From Ancistrus triradiatus (taxonomy: Eukaryota > Chordata > Actinopteri > Siluriformes > Loricariidae), in NCBI GenBank assembly GCA_025084515.1, contig JAJAGP010001520.1, forward strand, positions 1 to 64,000: a stretch of 64,000 nucleotides of DNA, given 5' to 3'. The translations under genes and the position numbers were made by a program. Under the pieces are notes generated by a model. It was not told the DNA's origin and searched no databases. It saw nothing but the letters and a program-made list of their open reading frames with translations. Positions 11,627-23,960 of this stretch are shown here, one piece after another. The stretch's first letter is position 1. Each line of letters starts with the position of its first letter.

Positions 11627-11642
11627 AAAAAAAAAAAAAAAA
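11627..11642. repeat. Poly-A tract
   Basis: A run of about 16 A residues right after the catgatgtca cluster. It could be the tail of a retroposed fragment, but no source was identified. Confidence 0.8.
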
Positions 11643-11689
11643 GACTCACTTCAGTTCATCCGTAAAGGCATTAGCAACAATTGGCATTA

Positions 11690-12270
11690 ATGTCAGGCTA
11701 TAAGGCCAGGCCATCATCCAATTAATTTTAAAGATGTTTGACTGGGTTACACTCAGTGCTTTGAACAGTCCAGTCAACTTCCTGCACCTTCCACCACATT
11801 ATGCAAATAAATTTTATGAGGATCTCACTTTGATCGTGGGTGTTCTGTCATAGTGAAACTTCAAAGGGCCTTCCCCAAACTGTTGTCACAATGTTCTGAA
11901 TTTCCTTGAAAAAAATTAAGATTTCCCTGCACTGAAACAAAAGTGCCCAGAAAATCAAATAGCTTGGTATCCTCTTTCCTGCACTACCAAAGGTCTCAGT
12001 GGGCATTATGCATTTAGGTAAAGGGCATTCTCCGGGCATCCACCAAACCCAGATTTGTCAGAATGCCAGATGGTGAAGCAGGATTTGTAACTCAAGTAAA
12101 TGCTTCCACTGTTCCAGAGTTAAATGGTGGTGTGTTTTACACATCTCTGGTTAATGCCTAAAAGTGTTCAGCTTCTAGCTCTATGTGAGCATTCCTTATG
12201 CTGATGTTGCTCCCTGAAACAAAGGACCTCAGAAGGGAGTGTACAAACCAAGGGCATGTCATTCTGACAT
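11690..12270 (-). mobile_element. Tc1-like transposase relic, minus strand
   Basis: The order of conserved blocks (aatgtcaggctataaggcca, ttccccaaactgttgtcaca, cccagatttgtcagaatgcc, ccactgttccagagttaaat) matches a Tc1-like transposase gene read on the minus strand. It appears to be the family of the 11140-11470 relic in opposite orientation. No open frame remains. Confidence 0.65.
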
Positions 12271-14195
12271 GCAAAATGCTTCAGCTACCATCCACAATTA
12301 ACTGCACAAACAGTTAACTGTGGCGATACTAGCAGGGCAAAAGCTAAACAAACTGCCTTCATTGGAAAGGTGGCATCCTGTGACAAAGCCTAGAAAGTCA
12401 CTGAGCTCTTCAGTATGACCTTTTCTTCTGCCTATGCACTGGATGTGACTGAAATAGCTGTGGACTATACAAATACTGTGTGTGCCATGTTATGTCATGT
12501 GTTTGAATAACTGTCTTATATAAAAATTGATACTGATCTCTAAAAATTTGGGAATCTATTCGGAGACTATACACAATAAGCATTTTTTCCTGATTATAAA
12601 GAAACAAAGAACTGATATTTTTCCTTCTGAAATTCCTCAGACTCATTCTGCTGTACATCAATAAATGCATATGAATAAGAACTGAAAACATTCTAGAAGC
12701 TATGCATCTGCACATGATGTTTAATCTTTGTATGAAAGAAAGGAAGGAAGAGAGAGACATTTGAAGCTGATTTAAAAGTCCCAATGCTTCTATGCATGTT
12801 AATTTGCACTTCCGTGACCACAAAGTGCACGGCACAGGAGGCAATTAGCATCATGTGAGCCATATTTACATAGTGTCAGAGACACATTTGGTTGCAACAA
12901 AAACACTTTCTCAGACTGGTTGTCACTTGTCATCCCATTCTCTCCTCATTACAACATGATCTAGGGTCAGGGGGCAGCCGTAGGGTTCAATAACGAGTAT
13001 GTGGAGCACCAAGGCTCAGACAGGATCCCTGCTGGTGGCCCATAATCTGGTTGAAAATAATTGGCAGTTCCTTATCATGTGGACAGAGAAGATCCGTGGA
13101 CACAGAAGTCAGAAAGAGGTTTTTGGACACCAGTGGTCAAATGAGATGTATTGCTGAGTTTAACAAAACCTCTTATTCTGGAAATAAATATAAATATGAC
13201 ATATTTCTGCTAGATCAAAAGCATTGGAAGCACAAATGAAAAATTAAACGTGAAGTCTGACACATTTCTGTTAGTCAACAACATAAAAGTATGATTACTT
13301 GATTAACATATCAATCTTGGGATTATGACATGTTAGAGTACAGTACAGAAGACCACATGCCTCAGTCCTTATAGACACCAAAATGTCCATTTAAATGTCC
13401 ATCAAGCTAATTTCTTGCTATTTTTACTTTCAACAAAACAGGTATCAACAGAATAACAGTGCAGATCATGTGTGTATTGAGGATTAACCATGCAGGCTGT
13501 ATACAACCTTTCTATATACTGCAATGATGTGACAACAGCTCTGACAGAAACGTGTGGTCTGTACATTTCATCATGCTTTATTCTTCAGGCTTTGTCACTG
13601 CCTGTCTCTCTAAAATAATTTAAGATCTTAATTTTGGGTTTGGAGACAGCTGGCGTGTGGCAGCAGTCAGACAGGAGTCTGACAAGAAAATAGTCCATTC
13701 TTCATCTCTGTCTCTTGTCACTTGGGTAAATTAGAGGTTATGGCTTAAAGGTTAACAAAGGCTCACACCAAAGAGTCTGGATAATATGTGGCACAAACAC
13801 AATACACTTCTCATTCATCGAAAAATATGATGTCTCTGAAGCTAGTCACTATTCTTCACTTCAGTGATGATTACATGATTTAAAAAAAAACAAATCTATA
13901 AACTCAAAAATAACATTTTGAAGTAGCCAACTCCACTTAGATGGCTGATTCTGCCATCTTAGTCACATTTCCCTGACACTTCTCCAGCTAAATACCTAAA
14001 TAGTTTTTTATGGTATATTTTAAAATGTCTACTAACAAACACAAATGCAAAGTTGTATTTGCTACATTACATCACATTGTACATCAAAAGTTTTTACTTT
14101 TTACTCGTGATCATCATAAATCTTGGTGATTTAGATGATGCTAAAGATGTTCCTAGGTCATTTATAGTAGACATGAGGAATTCATAGATAATATA
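12271..14195. other. Intronic sequence, nothing recognised
   Basis: AT-rich sequence. A 144-codon open stretch on the minus strand (12410-12844) has no motif I know, lies in low-complexity sequence and is treated as chance. Confidence 0.45.
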
Positions 14196-14197
14196 TA

Positions 14198-14703
14198 CCG
14201 TATTTTTCGGACCATGAGGCGCACTTAAAATCCTTTAATTTTCTCAAAAATCGACAGTGCGCCTTTAAATGCGGTGCGCCTAATGTATGAATTAATTCTG
14301 GTTGTGCTTTCTGACCTAGAACCGATTGTAGATGGTACACGGTGCTCATAAATCTGTCAAAATGTTTTAGCACGGCCTTGGTAGGTTACGAAGCTTACGG
14401 CAGCCGTAGTGCGCAGCATAGCGGAGTAATACGGTATGTGCTTCAGCATTAGGGTACGTGCATTCATTCATTCATTTTTGAAGCGGATTTCAAACACAAC
14501 GCTATCGGTCACGCAGTACAACATGGTCATAGAGCAGCTGTGAGAGAATTCAACATTAACGAATCAATGGTACGGAAGTGGAGGAAGCAAGAAGACGCCC
14601 TGCGCCAGGTAAAGACCAAACTGAGCTTCCGACGGAACTTAAGAGTTTTGTTTCATTTAATGCGTCTTATAACCCGGTGCGCTTTATGGTCCGAAAAATA
14701 CGT
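14198..14703 (+). mobile_element. pogo/Tigger-type deletion derivative
   Basis: The ends are inverted repeats (ccgtatttttcggaccatga and the reverse complement acgtatttttcggaccataa), flanked by TA at 14196-14197 and 14704-14705. Subterminal ggcgcac/gtgcgcc motifs recur. At about 14495-14640 the plus strand encodes an HTH-like segment, REFNINESMVRKWRKQ, typical of pogo-type DNA-binding domains. The catalytic domain is absent, so it is non-autonomous. Confidence 0.8.
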
Positions 14704-14705
14704 TA

Positions 14706-15009
14706 CTATATATTATAATAAATATAAATTCTTTTTATAACGCTGCAAGGAAACGAAGGCTGAAAGACTAATTACTCATAAAATGGGTTCTGATCAACTA
14801 AATCATACTAGACAAACACACACTGCCTAAATTTATAACACACACTTGAGTTTTTAATGGCACTGTTGAACACACTGATTAGTCATTCAGAGCCCATTAA
14901 GAAACCTGCATGAAAAAGATATTAGAGGGTAAATTCCTATATCATATCTGGGAGTGTGATGCAAAATAATGTTAACCTCTAATATTTCTGAATGTAAAAT
15001 ATCATAGTC
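14706..15009. other. Intronic sequence, nothing recognised
   Basis: Short AT-rich spacer between two transposon relics. Confidence 0.45.
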
Positions 15010-15180
15010 TGACTTTCACAACATGTTTCTATTAGTGTACCATGGCATGAACAAATGAGATTTCTGAGGTCTTCAGAAAAAGAGTTGTTGATGTTTGTCA
15101 GACAAACTTTGTATGAAAGGAGAAAATTCAAGACCATTGTTACCCTTTCCAAGAAAACAAGCTTTTAAATAGAACCAGTA
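15010..15180 (+). mobile_element. Tc1-like transposase relic
   Basis: An ATG-led fragment (accatggcatgaacaaatga) followed by EISEVFRKRVVDV, the start of the N-terminal HTH of the family seen at 2375, then a frame break and a segment encoding KIQDH. Nothing of the DDE domain follows. Confidence 0.6.
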
Positions 15181-16050
15181 GTGGCAGATATCTACAGTTA
15201 GAGAGGTAGAGACAACATGCAGTCCCAAGCTAAACGAATGAGAAAACCTGCTCCCAAAAAGCTAAATATCATGTACTTGGTTGTAGTGAGGCAGTACTGA
15301 TGACCGGTTAAGCAAAGCACAGCTCAAATAATAATTTAAAAAATGTGAGCTAATTTCTTCAGAAGAACAAAGAACCACTGTGCTGCAGTGCTTCAGACAA
15401 AGGCAGTTAATTTAAAACTGTAAAACCAGGGCAATATAAATGTATCTATTTTCCCTAGAATTTATGCAGGTCTTTGGAGACACGTAGAAAAGGATGTTCA
15501 AAGAAATCAGAGAAGCCAGATTTTCAGTAAAAAAACAAACTTTGAACATTAGTTTTAGGCATCTTGTGCATTTATGTCTACAAACCTTTAGATTTTTTGA
15601 TTGATCAACTCAAATATTTATTTAAAGTTATAAGTCCTAAATATACATTAATTTCTAATGGTATATGCCAAAACAAATATAAAGTTGTGCAGTCAGACTG
15701 TTTCAGGACACCTTTGCATTTGTGTTCATTGCATCGAAAAGGTTGGTTTGTTCCTAACCTTCTTACCACACTCAAATCAAGTGTCTGGACAAAGAAATTC
15801 AGTTCACGTGCTCACATATGCCTACCACTGTGCAAATACACGTACAGAACAGTTACACAACACATACTCCATAGTGACATTACCCTAGGGCTAGAGACGC
15901 TGCTCGGCAAAAGAACTCTATCGTAACATATCATAGATGGAAGTTTGATATCATTTTGCTGGAATATGAAAAGCATTCAGTACACATTCTGAGAATACAT
16001 GATTTGTGTCTTGGCTGACTTGTGCATAAATTGAATTTACATAATGTATT
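15181..16050. other. Intronic sequence, nothing recognised
   Basis: Contains a 120-codon open stretch (15564-15926) without recognisable motifs or splice context. Treated as chance. Confidence 0.45.
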
Positions 16051-16054
16051 TGTG

Positions 16055-16350
16055 AGTGGCACTGGGGTGCAGCAGGTAGCCTGGGTGGCACACGGGTTCT
16101 CGCCTCCAGTTATTGTGTGTGCAGAGCTTGATATGTTCTTCCATTGGCACAATGAGTAACCACCAGGGACTTTTTTATCAGCTGCCAACCCTTGTTCGTA
16201 GGTAAATTGGATACTCTAAAATGAGTGTAAAATGCTCTATGATGGACTGGTCCCAATTCAGAGTGCATTCCCACCTTACGCCCATTGCTTCCAGGATACA
16301 CTCCAGTTCCACCGCGCTCTCACCAGCATAAATTGGTCACTGAGCCTCGG
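16055..16350 (+). mobile_element. Degenerate SINE (Mermaid-like 3' end)
   Basis: ggtgcagcaggtagcctggg resembles the tRNA-like head, and tctatgatggactggtccca with the ccaccgcgctctcaccag segment resembles the conserved tail of the teleost Mermaid/HE1-like SINE group. The body is diverged. Confidence 0.6.
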
Positions 16351-16580
16351 TTTGTAGAGTTATGGAAGCCCGCCAGCATTCTATACAGGGAGCACTTTTA
16401 CCTGCGCCCAATAAATTTTGGGCTAGGCTCCAAACAACCCTGAAGGTAAGATGGGTCAAACCAGGAAGTTTATTTTCAAACGTTCAAAAGATACTATCCA
16501 AAGTCATATTAGATTTTGTAAAAAAATTTTCTAGTCCAAAGGCATAGTGTAGAGTTCTGCCAGGTGAATTTCAGTGGCAG

Positions 16581-16885
16581 CTAATAACCTGTGGTCCTGA
16601 AGCTGAGGGGTTAACCTGTTTTCCTGCTTTGGCTGTCAGACTTTATAAACATTTCCTCCACTGGGTGAGGACAAGAAGGGTAAGAATTGACCTGCTCCAC
16701 CAGCTCTGTCTCTTTCTCACTGATTAGTGCCAGGTATCACCTTTAGCTGTCCCAAAGCAAGCTCTGAACGAGAACACTCGTTCCACGTCAGCAACACCAG
16801 TGCCCTTTGGTGGAATCTCTCCCCGTCTTCACAGAGCTTAGAGGAGACAATGTGGACAAGGGCAGGTTATGCATTTATAATACTA
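16581..16885 (+). repeat. Diverged duplicated noncoding segment, copy A
   Basis: Aligns by eye over about 300 bp with 24620-24897 in the same orientation. Shared blocks include taataacct(g/c)t(g/a)gtcctgaagctg, ctgggtgagga, agctgtcccaaagcaa, cacgtcagcaacaccagtgccct against cacatcagcagaatcagtgccct, and tggacaagg. There is no open frame and no family name I recognise. It may be a duplicated regulatory element or two members of an unknown repeat. Confidence 0.7.
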
Positions 16886-18625
16886 GTTTGAAAACAGAAC
16901 CTGAGATCAAAGAGCTTTTTGGTCACAATGTTTAGCCAAATTTAATATCTGATGTATAAAATATTTTCTTACAGCATTCATTAAAGTCATTACAATGCCA
17001 ATATGACACAGACCTGTGATCCAATTGATCAATGTATGAAGATCCAACATTAAAAAAGAAATTTAAGTTAATGTATTACTAACTTTCTAGGGGTGGTAAT
17101 AACTGGGGTACATTTTTAATTTTTTTATTTATTTATTTAGCTTTCAAAAACACTCCTGTTATAACGTATAGGGTGTTTTATTCTCTTAACCTGCCATGCA
17201 AACCACGAATCTGCCATCGAGGGAATAAATCCGAGATAAGAGGTTTGACTCTATATTTAAATGAATGTACTCTATGTTAAAATTATTAACTGCAAATACA
17301 TGGCATCAAGATTGTCAGTAATCCTGAAGCACAGTGTAAGGTTTTCTCTAAAGTCAGTTTTTGTTCTGTTCTGTGTCTTTATGCTACAGAGATTTGTCAC
17401 CAGTTAATTAAATCATTTACACGAGTCATTGGAAAAAACAGGAAAGCACTATACGTGTCAGTATGTAAGCTTAATGATATGCATCTCAGACGGTGTGCTC
17501 CGATCACAGCACATGTGGGTGTTTATTAAGGAAATGAGCACTCATTTCCTTGAAACACTGTACCTGCATACAAATCATCCAGGATCTATTCTTTATAACT
17601 TCAATCACAATCAAATAAGGATTACACAGTCTTCAGACACACTGACGCCTGACGATGAAGTCTGATGGTTCACAAACGTTATATAGTAGACACAGAATAA
17701 GTGTGACATAAGGTATGAATACACAGCCTAAATGAATGCGGTGGCCAAGCTGGTCAGTGTACAAGTGTTCATGTGTGTGCATACTCATGGGATCCTAGCC
17801 ATCTTTGTTGGCAGTTTCAACACTAATAGATCTAATGAAGGATTGTTTCTCAGGGGGTTCACTGCTTTATTCAGATTCCTGAGACAGCCAGCGGAGTGCC
17901 GAGCTGCAATCAGCTAACAGTTCTCCTTTAATTTACTCCCCACCTTCGCATGGCTGATTGGCTAATGAATGCATCTCTCAATAACACACTCACACACACA
18001 GCTGTGATCAAATTTATCTTTAAGCAACAATCAGTACATTTGCTCACTAGCAGGGTACAGAATGGCCCTGAATGTGAATAAGGGGCCACTTCATAATATC
18101 TCGAGCATGAGGTGAGACACGTTCTGAACCCATCAAACAACTGGTTGGAGCACAGTGAGCACACTGCACAAAGCATACAAATGTTTAAATTTAGGACAGT
18201 TATACATGGATATTACTATGACTCATTGATATTACCTATGTTAACAATTTTTGAGAAATTAAACTTGGATTTCTGCACTTGCAACAGCTACTTGAAGACT
18301 AAAGAAGATCAAGGAGTGCTGACTGTGAAGGATGTTCCTCCACATTCCCCTAGCCTAAAAACGTATTTAAAAAAAGTATTTATGGGGGCAGTTTAATTCA
18401 AAGAAAACATTTAGCATTTGGCAACATCACATGATACTCTTCAGAATATTGTGAAATCACACTGTGATAATATGGATCATCAGACGTTAGATAAATGTTC
18501 TGTATACAGTAGTGTTGTTAACATCCAAAACAATGCTGAAGGATGTGAATAAGAATCCAAAAGGTATCAGCAAAAGACCTGAAGAAATCTCTAGATCTTG
18601 TTTCCTCTATTCATATGTTTAATAC
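16886..18625. other. Intronic sequence, nothing recognised
   Basis: AT-rich with no identified repeats. About 17730-18130 is more complex and might be conserved, but nothing in it identifies a function. Confidence 0.4.
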
Positions 18626-18627
18626 TA

Positions 18628-19523
18628 CAGGATGGGCCATTTATATGGATACAACTAAATAAAATGGGAATGGTTGGTGATATCAACTTCCTGTTTGTGG
18701 CACATTAGTTTATGGGAGGGGGGAAGCTTTTCAAGATGGGTGTTGACCATGGCGGCCATTTTTAAGTCGGCCATTTTGGATGCAACTTTATTATTGCCAA
18801 TGGGAAGAGGGTCATGTAACACATCAGACTTATTGAGAATTTCACAAGAAAAACAATGGTGTGCTGGTGTGGTGGAACTTTATTCTTTCATGAGTTATGT
18901 ACAAGTTTATGACCACTTATAAAATGTGTTCAAAGTGCTGCCCATTGTGTTGGATTGTCAATGCAACCCTCTTCTCCCACTCTTGACACACTGATAGCAA
19001 CACCGCAGAAGAAATGCTAGCACACGCATCCAGTATCCGTTGTTTCAGATGCTGCACATCTCGTATCTTCATAGCATAGACAATTGCCTTCAGATGACCC
19101 CAAAGATAAAAGTCGAAGGGGGTCAGATCGGGAGAGCATTTCTTCTGCGGTGTTGCTATCAGTGTGGCAAGAGTGGGAAAAGAGGGTTGCATTGACAATC
19201 CAACACAATGGGCAGCACTTTGAACACATTTTATAAGTGATCATAAACTTGTAAATAACTCATGAAAGAATAAAGTTCTGTTAAAACCAAGCACACCATT
19301 GTTTTTGTGAAATTCTCAATAAGTCTGATGTGTTACATGACCCTCTTCCCATTTGAAATAATAAAGTTGGATGCAAAATGGCCGACTTCAAAATGGCCAT
19401 CATGGTCAACACCCATCTTGAAAAGTTCCCCCCTCCCATATACTAATGCGCCACAAACAGGAAGTTGATATCACCAACTATTCCCATTTTATTTAGGTGT
19501 ATCCATATAAATGGCCCACCCTG
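18628..19523 (-). mobile_element. Foldback mariner-type element with arms of about 390 bp
   Basis: Flanked by TA at 18626-18627 and 19524-19525. The left arm 18628-19018 and right arm 19135-19523 are nearly perfect reverse complements, from caggatgggccatttatatg at the outer end to gaaatgct at the inner end, leaving a loop of only about 116 bp. Read on the minus strand, the loop and left arm encode a fragment of a mariner/Tc-type transposase C-terminus, including SPDLTPFDFYLWGHLK. The arms therefore contain transposase 3' coding sequence present twice in opposite orientation. Confidence 0.9.
18917..19140 (-). pseudogene. Mariner/Tc-type transposase C-terminal fragment
   Basis: Encodes CSPDLTPFDFYLWGHLKAIV, then IRDVQHLKQRI and a tail ending NGQHFEHIL. 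The PDLTPFDFYLW motif is the third catalytic region of mariner-type DDD/E transposases. The N-terminal DNA-binding part and the first two acidic residues are absent. It spans the loop and one arm of the foldback element. Confidence 0.75.
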
Positions 19524-19712
19524 TAGAAACACATTGAACAAAACCTGTGTTGATGAAAGAACACTGCAAAAGACACTCTAGGATGTTCCACAATACTTAT
19601 GGGACAGAGCTTTATGAACAGTCAACATAAAATGTTTGACAGTCTATGTTTTGAGAATATAGGGCACTGCAAACCAACACCAGACGTGCAGCAGAATAGA
19701 AGGGTCACCGTA

Positions 19713-19742
19713 ACACGTGTACACGTATACGTGTACACGTAT
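19713..19742. repeat. 26-bp perfect palindrome in an alternating purine-pyrimidine tract
   Basis: Positions 19715-19740 are identical to their own reverse complement (acgtgtacacgta/tacgtgtacacgt). The strict purine-pyrimidine alternation runs 19713-19742. A CACGTG E-box core sits at its left edge. Such a tract can in principle extrude as a cruciform or adopt Z-DNA. Confidence 0.95.
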
Positions 19743-20575
19743 TTTTACCTTGTGATTAACCAGCAACTTGTCATGCAGGCTGTGTGTGGTAAGCACCCCA
19801 GAGACGAAATGGCAAAAAAGCTCACACAGCAACTTACTGGGTCCAGAGCAAGTATAATTGCCAGCTAATTACAAGATCAGGTCAATTGTGAACAAAACAT
19901 GCTACATTAGTTGTTAAGATGCAATCATAGCTACCGAAGCGAGTGATTTAAACATGATCACATCAGAGAGACAAGAAGAAGAAAGAGTTATGGTTAACTA
20001 GTATACAGACAGACAGAACACATTTTTAGACCATGTACTTATTAAGTCGTGTTACATGAGGATGTCTAAAATAATTAGCATCATAGAGATTGAAAATTAA
20101 TTGGCTATATACATACGACATGTCATAAACTTAAACTTACCTATGTTGGAACACAATAGCTTGAAATACATGGTGTCACTCATCTCATTTTGAGTTAATT
20201 ATTCAGTGTTGGTAATTATCATTCATAGTATTATTCAGTCAGTGTTAGCAAATGCTTTTGAAGTAAGGACAGGACTGTCTGGAGTGACTTTTCTCTCCTA
20301 AAAAAGCACAAAACTATTTTTCCACAGGACGTGAAAGAATATGTAAAGTATATATATTATAGCTTTTATATACTAGTTTACAGGTAGACACTCTAATGAG
20401 AACGCACACAGTCTGTAAAATTTCTTATATGATGAAAACAGACTAAAATCCTAAAAACCGACTCCTCCAGCAATAAGTAACTACCATCCCTCCCAATGTA
20501 ATATTAGTGTCAAATTGTTTGTTTGTTTGTTTATTTGATTTATTTACCATCGCTATCAGCATCAGTGGCCATTTC
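19743..20575. other. Intronic sequence, nothing recognised
   Basis: AT-rich. A short GTTT/ATTT-rich stretch occurs near 20515-20545. Confidence 0.45.
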
Positions 20576-20725
20576 AGCCACACACAAGGTCACATCTATG
20601 CACAAGATTACATCTAGACTAGTCATATATATCTGCACTCAAGGACCCAGGCTGCTCCACCCAAACACCTTGCTGTGAGGCGAAGGTGCTAGCCACCGAG
20701 ACAGATTGCCACCCCTAATCTCAAA
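20576..20725 (-). mobile_element. SINE fragment (Mermaid-like head), minus strand
   Basis: The reverse complement reads ctcggtggctagcaccttcg then cctcacagcaagg and gcctgggtcc, the tRNA-like head of the same SINE group as the copy at 58218. The tail is missing or diverged. Confidence 0.65.
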
Positions 20726-20989
20726 TAGATCTGCAAGAGTGATAAAATAAAAATTCAGGCACTGTTGCCCACTAATTCACTCATTTCAAGATGTGAGCTT
20801 CTATAGTCTGTGATACGTAATCATTTATTAGTGAATGAAAAGTGAAGTTAATAACAGTGTTTAAGTAGAAATAAGATACAGTTAAACAACTACAGTCTAA
20901 CAACTACTACTGGCACATCTGGTAAAGATGGAGAATTAGCCTAATCTCACACCAAAACATTTAGGAAGGTCCATTAAGTGAAGTTCATT

Positions 20990-21440
20990 TTGTCTGACAA
21001 AAATGGTCCCTTATCAAGAAATAATTGGTTTTAATCAGATAGTGTTCCAGCAGGACAATTTTCCAAAATGTATGTCCAGATCAACACAAAAATGGTACAC
21101 TGAACACAAAATCAAGCTTCTGCCTTGAGTTTTTATTTATCCAAACCCCATTGAAAACGTGTGGAGTGAGCTAAAGAGGAGAGTGTACAAGAGACCTAAA
21201 ATTCTGGATGATCTGGTGAGATTTTGTGAAGAGTAATAGTCTCGAATTCCCTGCTCTATATTCTTTGAAATCTTCTTCTAAGATGTTGAAGGAGAAGAAT
21301 ATTTTATTGGCAAAGGGATGTTTTACAAAGTACTAATGTCAATAATTGTGTCATGTGGTTTTGTTAAAAATATTCATTTCTTAATGGATTTTTCTCAGTC
21401 TAAATTTACTTCTATCAAAGATTGATTTTTGTGTGTGTGA
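20990..21440 (+). mobile_element. Tc1-like transposase relic
   Basis: Encodes VFQQDNFPKCMSRSTQKW (second catalytic Asp region) and, about 30 codons on, NPIENVWSELKRRVYKRP (catalytic Glu), separated by a stop and a substitution. It is followed by ggcaaagggatgttttacaa, resembling the 3' end of a Tc1-like family. The N-terminal half is not recognisable. Confidence 0.75.
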
Positions 21441-23780
21441 GATTAAGCTAATTCACCGCCCTTCATGGAAAATGCTTCACGGCACTCAATACCAAAATAA
21501 AAAGTGCCACTTCTGTGTAGAATGTGCATTTTGTATTGTGTCCTCCCTGTGTATCCATTGTGCAACAAATCAAAACAAATCCTTATATTGACAAGTACTT
21601 GCAAATAAACACACTCTGATTCTGACACTGTTGGCAAAGAAGGTTCAAACAGGTATCAAGCCTGGATTAGGCATCCTTAATGAAAATGCATGTACAGGTT
21701 TGTTATTAGTTTACTGGATATCTATTATTATGAACTGGAAATTATGAACCATATTATTTAGGAGCAATTACTGCAGAAATCCAGGTAATGCCAAAGAGTT
21801 CCAAAACCTTTTTCTTGCAGCTATATTTACTACCAACCATCTGGTCTACTAAGCTGGTAGCTGGTCTCAGTAGATGTTTTGGTAGCAATTGTGCTGTTGT
21901 GTCTGACATTGTCATACAGGGATAAACATTAATGCATAATTGCCAGACTGACATCCAGATTGTACTTTTTATGTGAGATTTTACACACAAGGCACAGAGC
22001 TGGTTAAATGGCTAATAAACCAAGTGTTGGTGTTTTTTTCCTTTTTGACCCATGTGCATGCAGAGAGCGCTAGACACATCCATCGTAGCTTGCACTGTGG
22101 TCATCCATATGATGACCTTGCCCTAGATCTCTCTGCATCACTAGCAGGTGCTTAATTGGTGGGGGACTCTGCCAAGCATAGAGGGAAAGCCTTGCCATTA
22201 AACCTGAACACCATGATTCCGGTATGATTTCTCGTTTTTGCCAGCTCACAAAATCAATATATCTTATAGGAATGATAAATGTAATATCAGATTCAAAGAA
22301 ATATAAATGAGGTCTGATCTACTTCCTCTGAAGAAAAACAGGGAGTGATTATGTTCAGTCAGACCACAGCACCGCTTGGAGAGGATGGCAGCTCCACATG
22401 GAGCCACAGTAAGACCAAATGGCTTCCACAATTGTAAAGCAGTGGGGAGAAAAGGGGGAGTGGAGTGAAGGAGGAAGGGCTGAGGTACATCTGTTCCAAA
22501 TTCATTCTAGTGTTCCATAATGACTTGAGTCCAATTGGTTCGAAGCAAAGCGTCTGTTCAAGTGCAATCTTTCCAATAACAATTCTACAGGACGCAGTAT
22601 GGCTCGACACAGTTGGTAAATACCATTAGTAAACCCAATGAAAATATTAACCATATTGCTCTGGTGAGGAAATCTGTGTTTAAATGTGAACAGATTCAAT
22701 ATACAGATTGACAGATATAGCACAAAGACAGATGGAAACAAGATGCATTTAGCTCGAAACAACATGCTCAGACATTATGGGATGCACACCATGTAGTGGA
22801 GTATATACAGTAAGTACAAAATATGTACAGCCAAGCTCTCTCGTGTTCAGTACAAAATATGGCATGTTAAATAAAGTGCCCCATATTAGACAATTAGTTC
22901 AGACCTTGTAAACAATAGCAGCTAGAACTTCATTTGCATTTATAAACCCTGTTTACTGAGCTGTGGTTTAATATCCTCAAGGTCATAAGACTTCAGATTA
23001 GGGATGCTTAATTAGTCCTCTTATAATCATGATCACCAATTCTGGCTTCCTTGGCAAATTCCAAATAATCAACTCCAGTTATTGGTTGGTTAATTGGCTT
23101 GTATTTTATAACATCATGCTCTGAATTTTCTGCACTTTGCTTCCCTAATATGCTGACTACTGAGGATGAAGGCAATGTGCTCGCAAATAGAATCACTAGA
23201 GATTAGAGATTAGCAAACTTCAGGAGGAGAAGCACAACTGAACGTAATCTAGTTAATCTAAGTTTAAACACAAAGGTATACTACAGGATTGTGTTGCACC
23301 TAAACCAGCTGAAATGCAACACAAAGTATGGGGCATGAATAAAAGCAAAGTGGCAGCAAACCCTGTGTCTAACAATCAACTGATATGCCGTGCAGTAGAA
23401 TGCTAATATAACAAAGCAATCTCATTTCATTTGATGAAATACATTTTATAAGCACTGTATAGGTTGATGTGATTTGAAAGAAAACCAACATAACCGCACT
23501 TGACAAAAGACTCTCTACACACTGATTTCAACAAGATTAAATGCTGACACTGTATGCTAAATGAAGAGCGGGGGTGAAAGCTCTTTAACTGTATTGGTTC
23601 AAAACAGTACAATGTTTATATTGCAACAGGCAATGCACACAACTTGGCTAGGGAAGCCTGTCCTCATGATGGAAGGAAAATGCTCCAATCCTGTGGAGAT
23701 GATATACATCTGTGTACAGGTTTGTGCCATTTAACGTCCATTCGATCAACGTCCATTCGCTGAGGTCTTGAGAATTATTA
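21441..23780. other. Intronic sequence, nothing recognised
   Basis: No transposon or exon identified. At 23738-23760 the 11-mer acgtccattcg occurs twice in tandem-like spacing. The segment 22040-22210 is non-repetitive but uncharacterised. Confidence 0.4.
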
Positions 23781-23960
23781 CACCCTTATCCAGAGCGACT
23801 TACAACTGATACAATCTTACAATCCAAGCAATTGTGGGTTAAGGGCCTTGCTCAAGGACCCAACAGTGGAAGCTTGGCAGAGGTGGGATTTGAACCCTGG
23901 ACCTTCTGGTCCATAGTCCAGTACCTTAACCTACCACAGTAGGCTACCACATTCCCACCG
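23781..23960 (-). mobile_element. tRNA-derived SINE, minus strand, tail-truncated
   Basis: Matches the reverse complement of the 37951 copy from cttatccagagcgacttaca through ggatttgaaccctggacctt (B box on the minus strand) to ggctaccaca near the A box. The attt/acatttac tail is missing. Confidence 0.85.

Noticed and set aside
12410..12844. 144-codon minus-strand open stretch
   Set aside because: No recognisable domain, and hydrophobic low-complexity composition as expected by chance in AT-rich intron.
14182..14740. Possible host gene with an HTH-like peptide
   Set aside because: It lies inside TA-flanked inverted repeats of a pogo-type element and lacks the rest of the protein.
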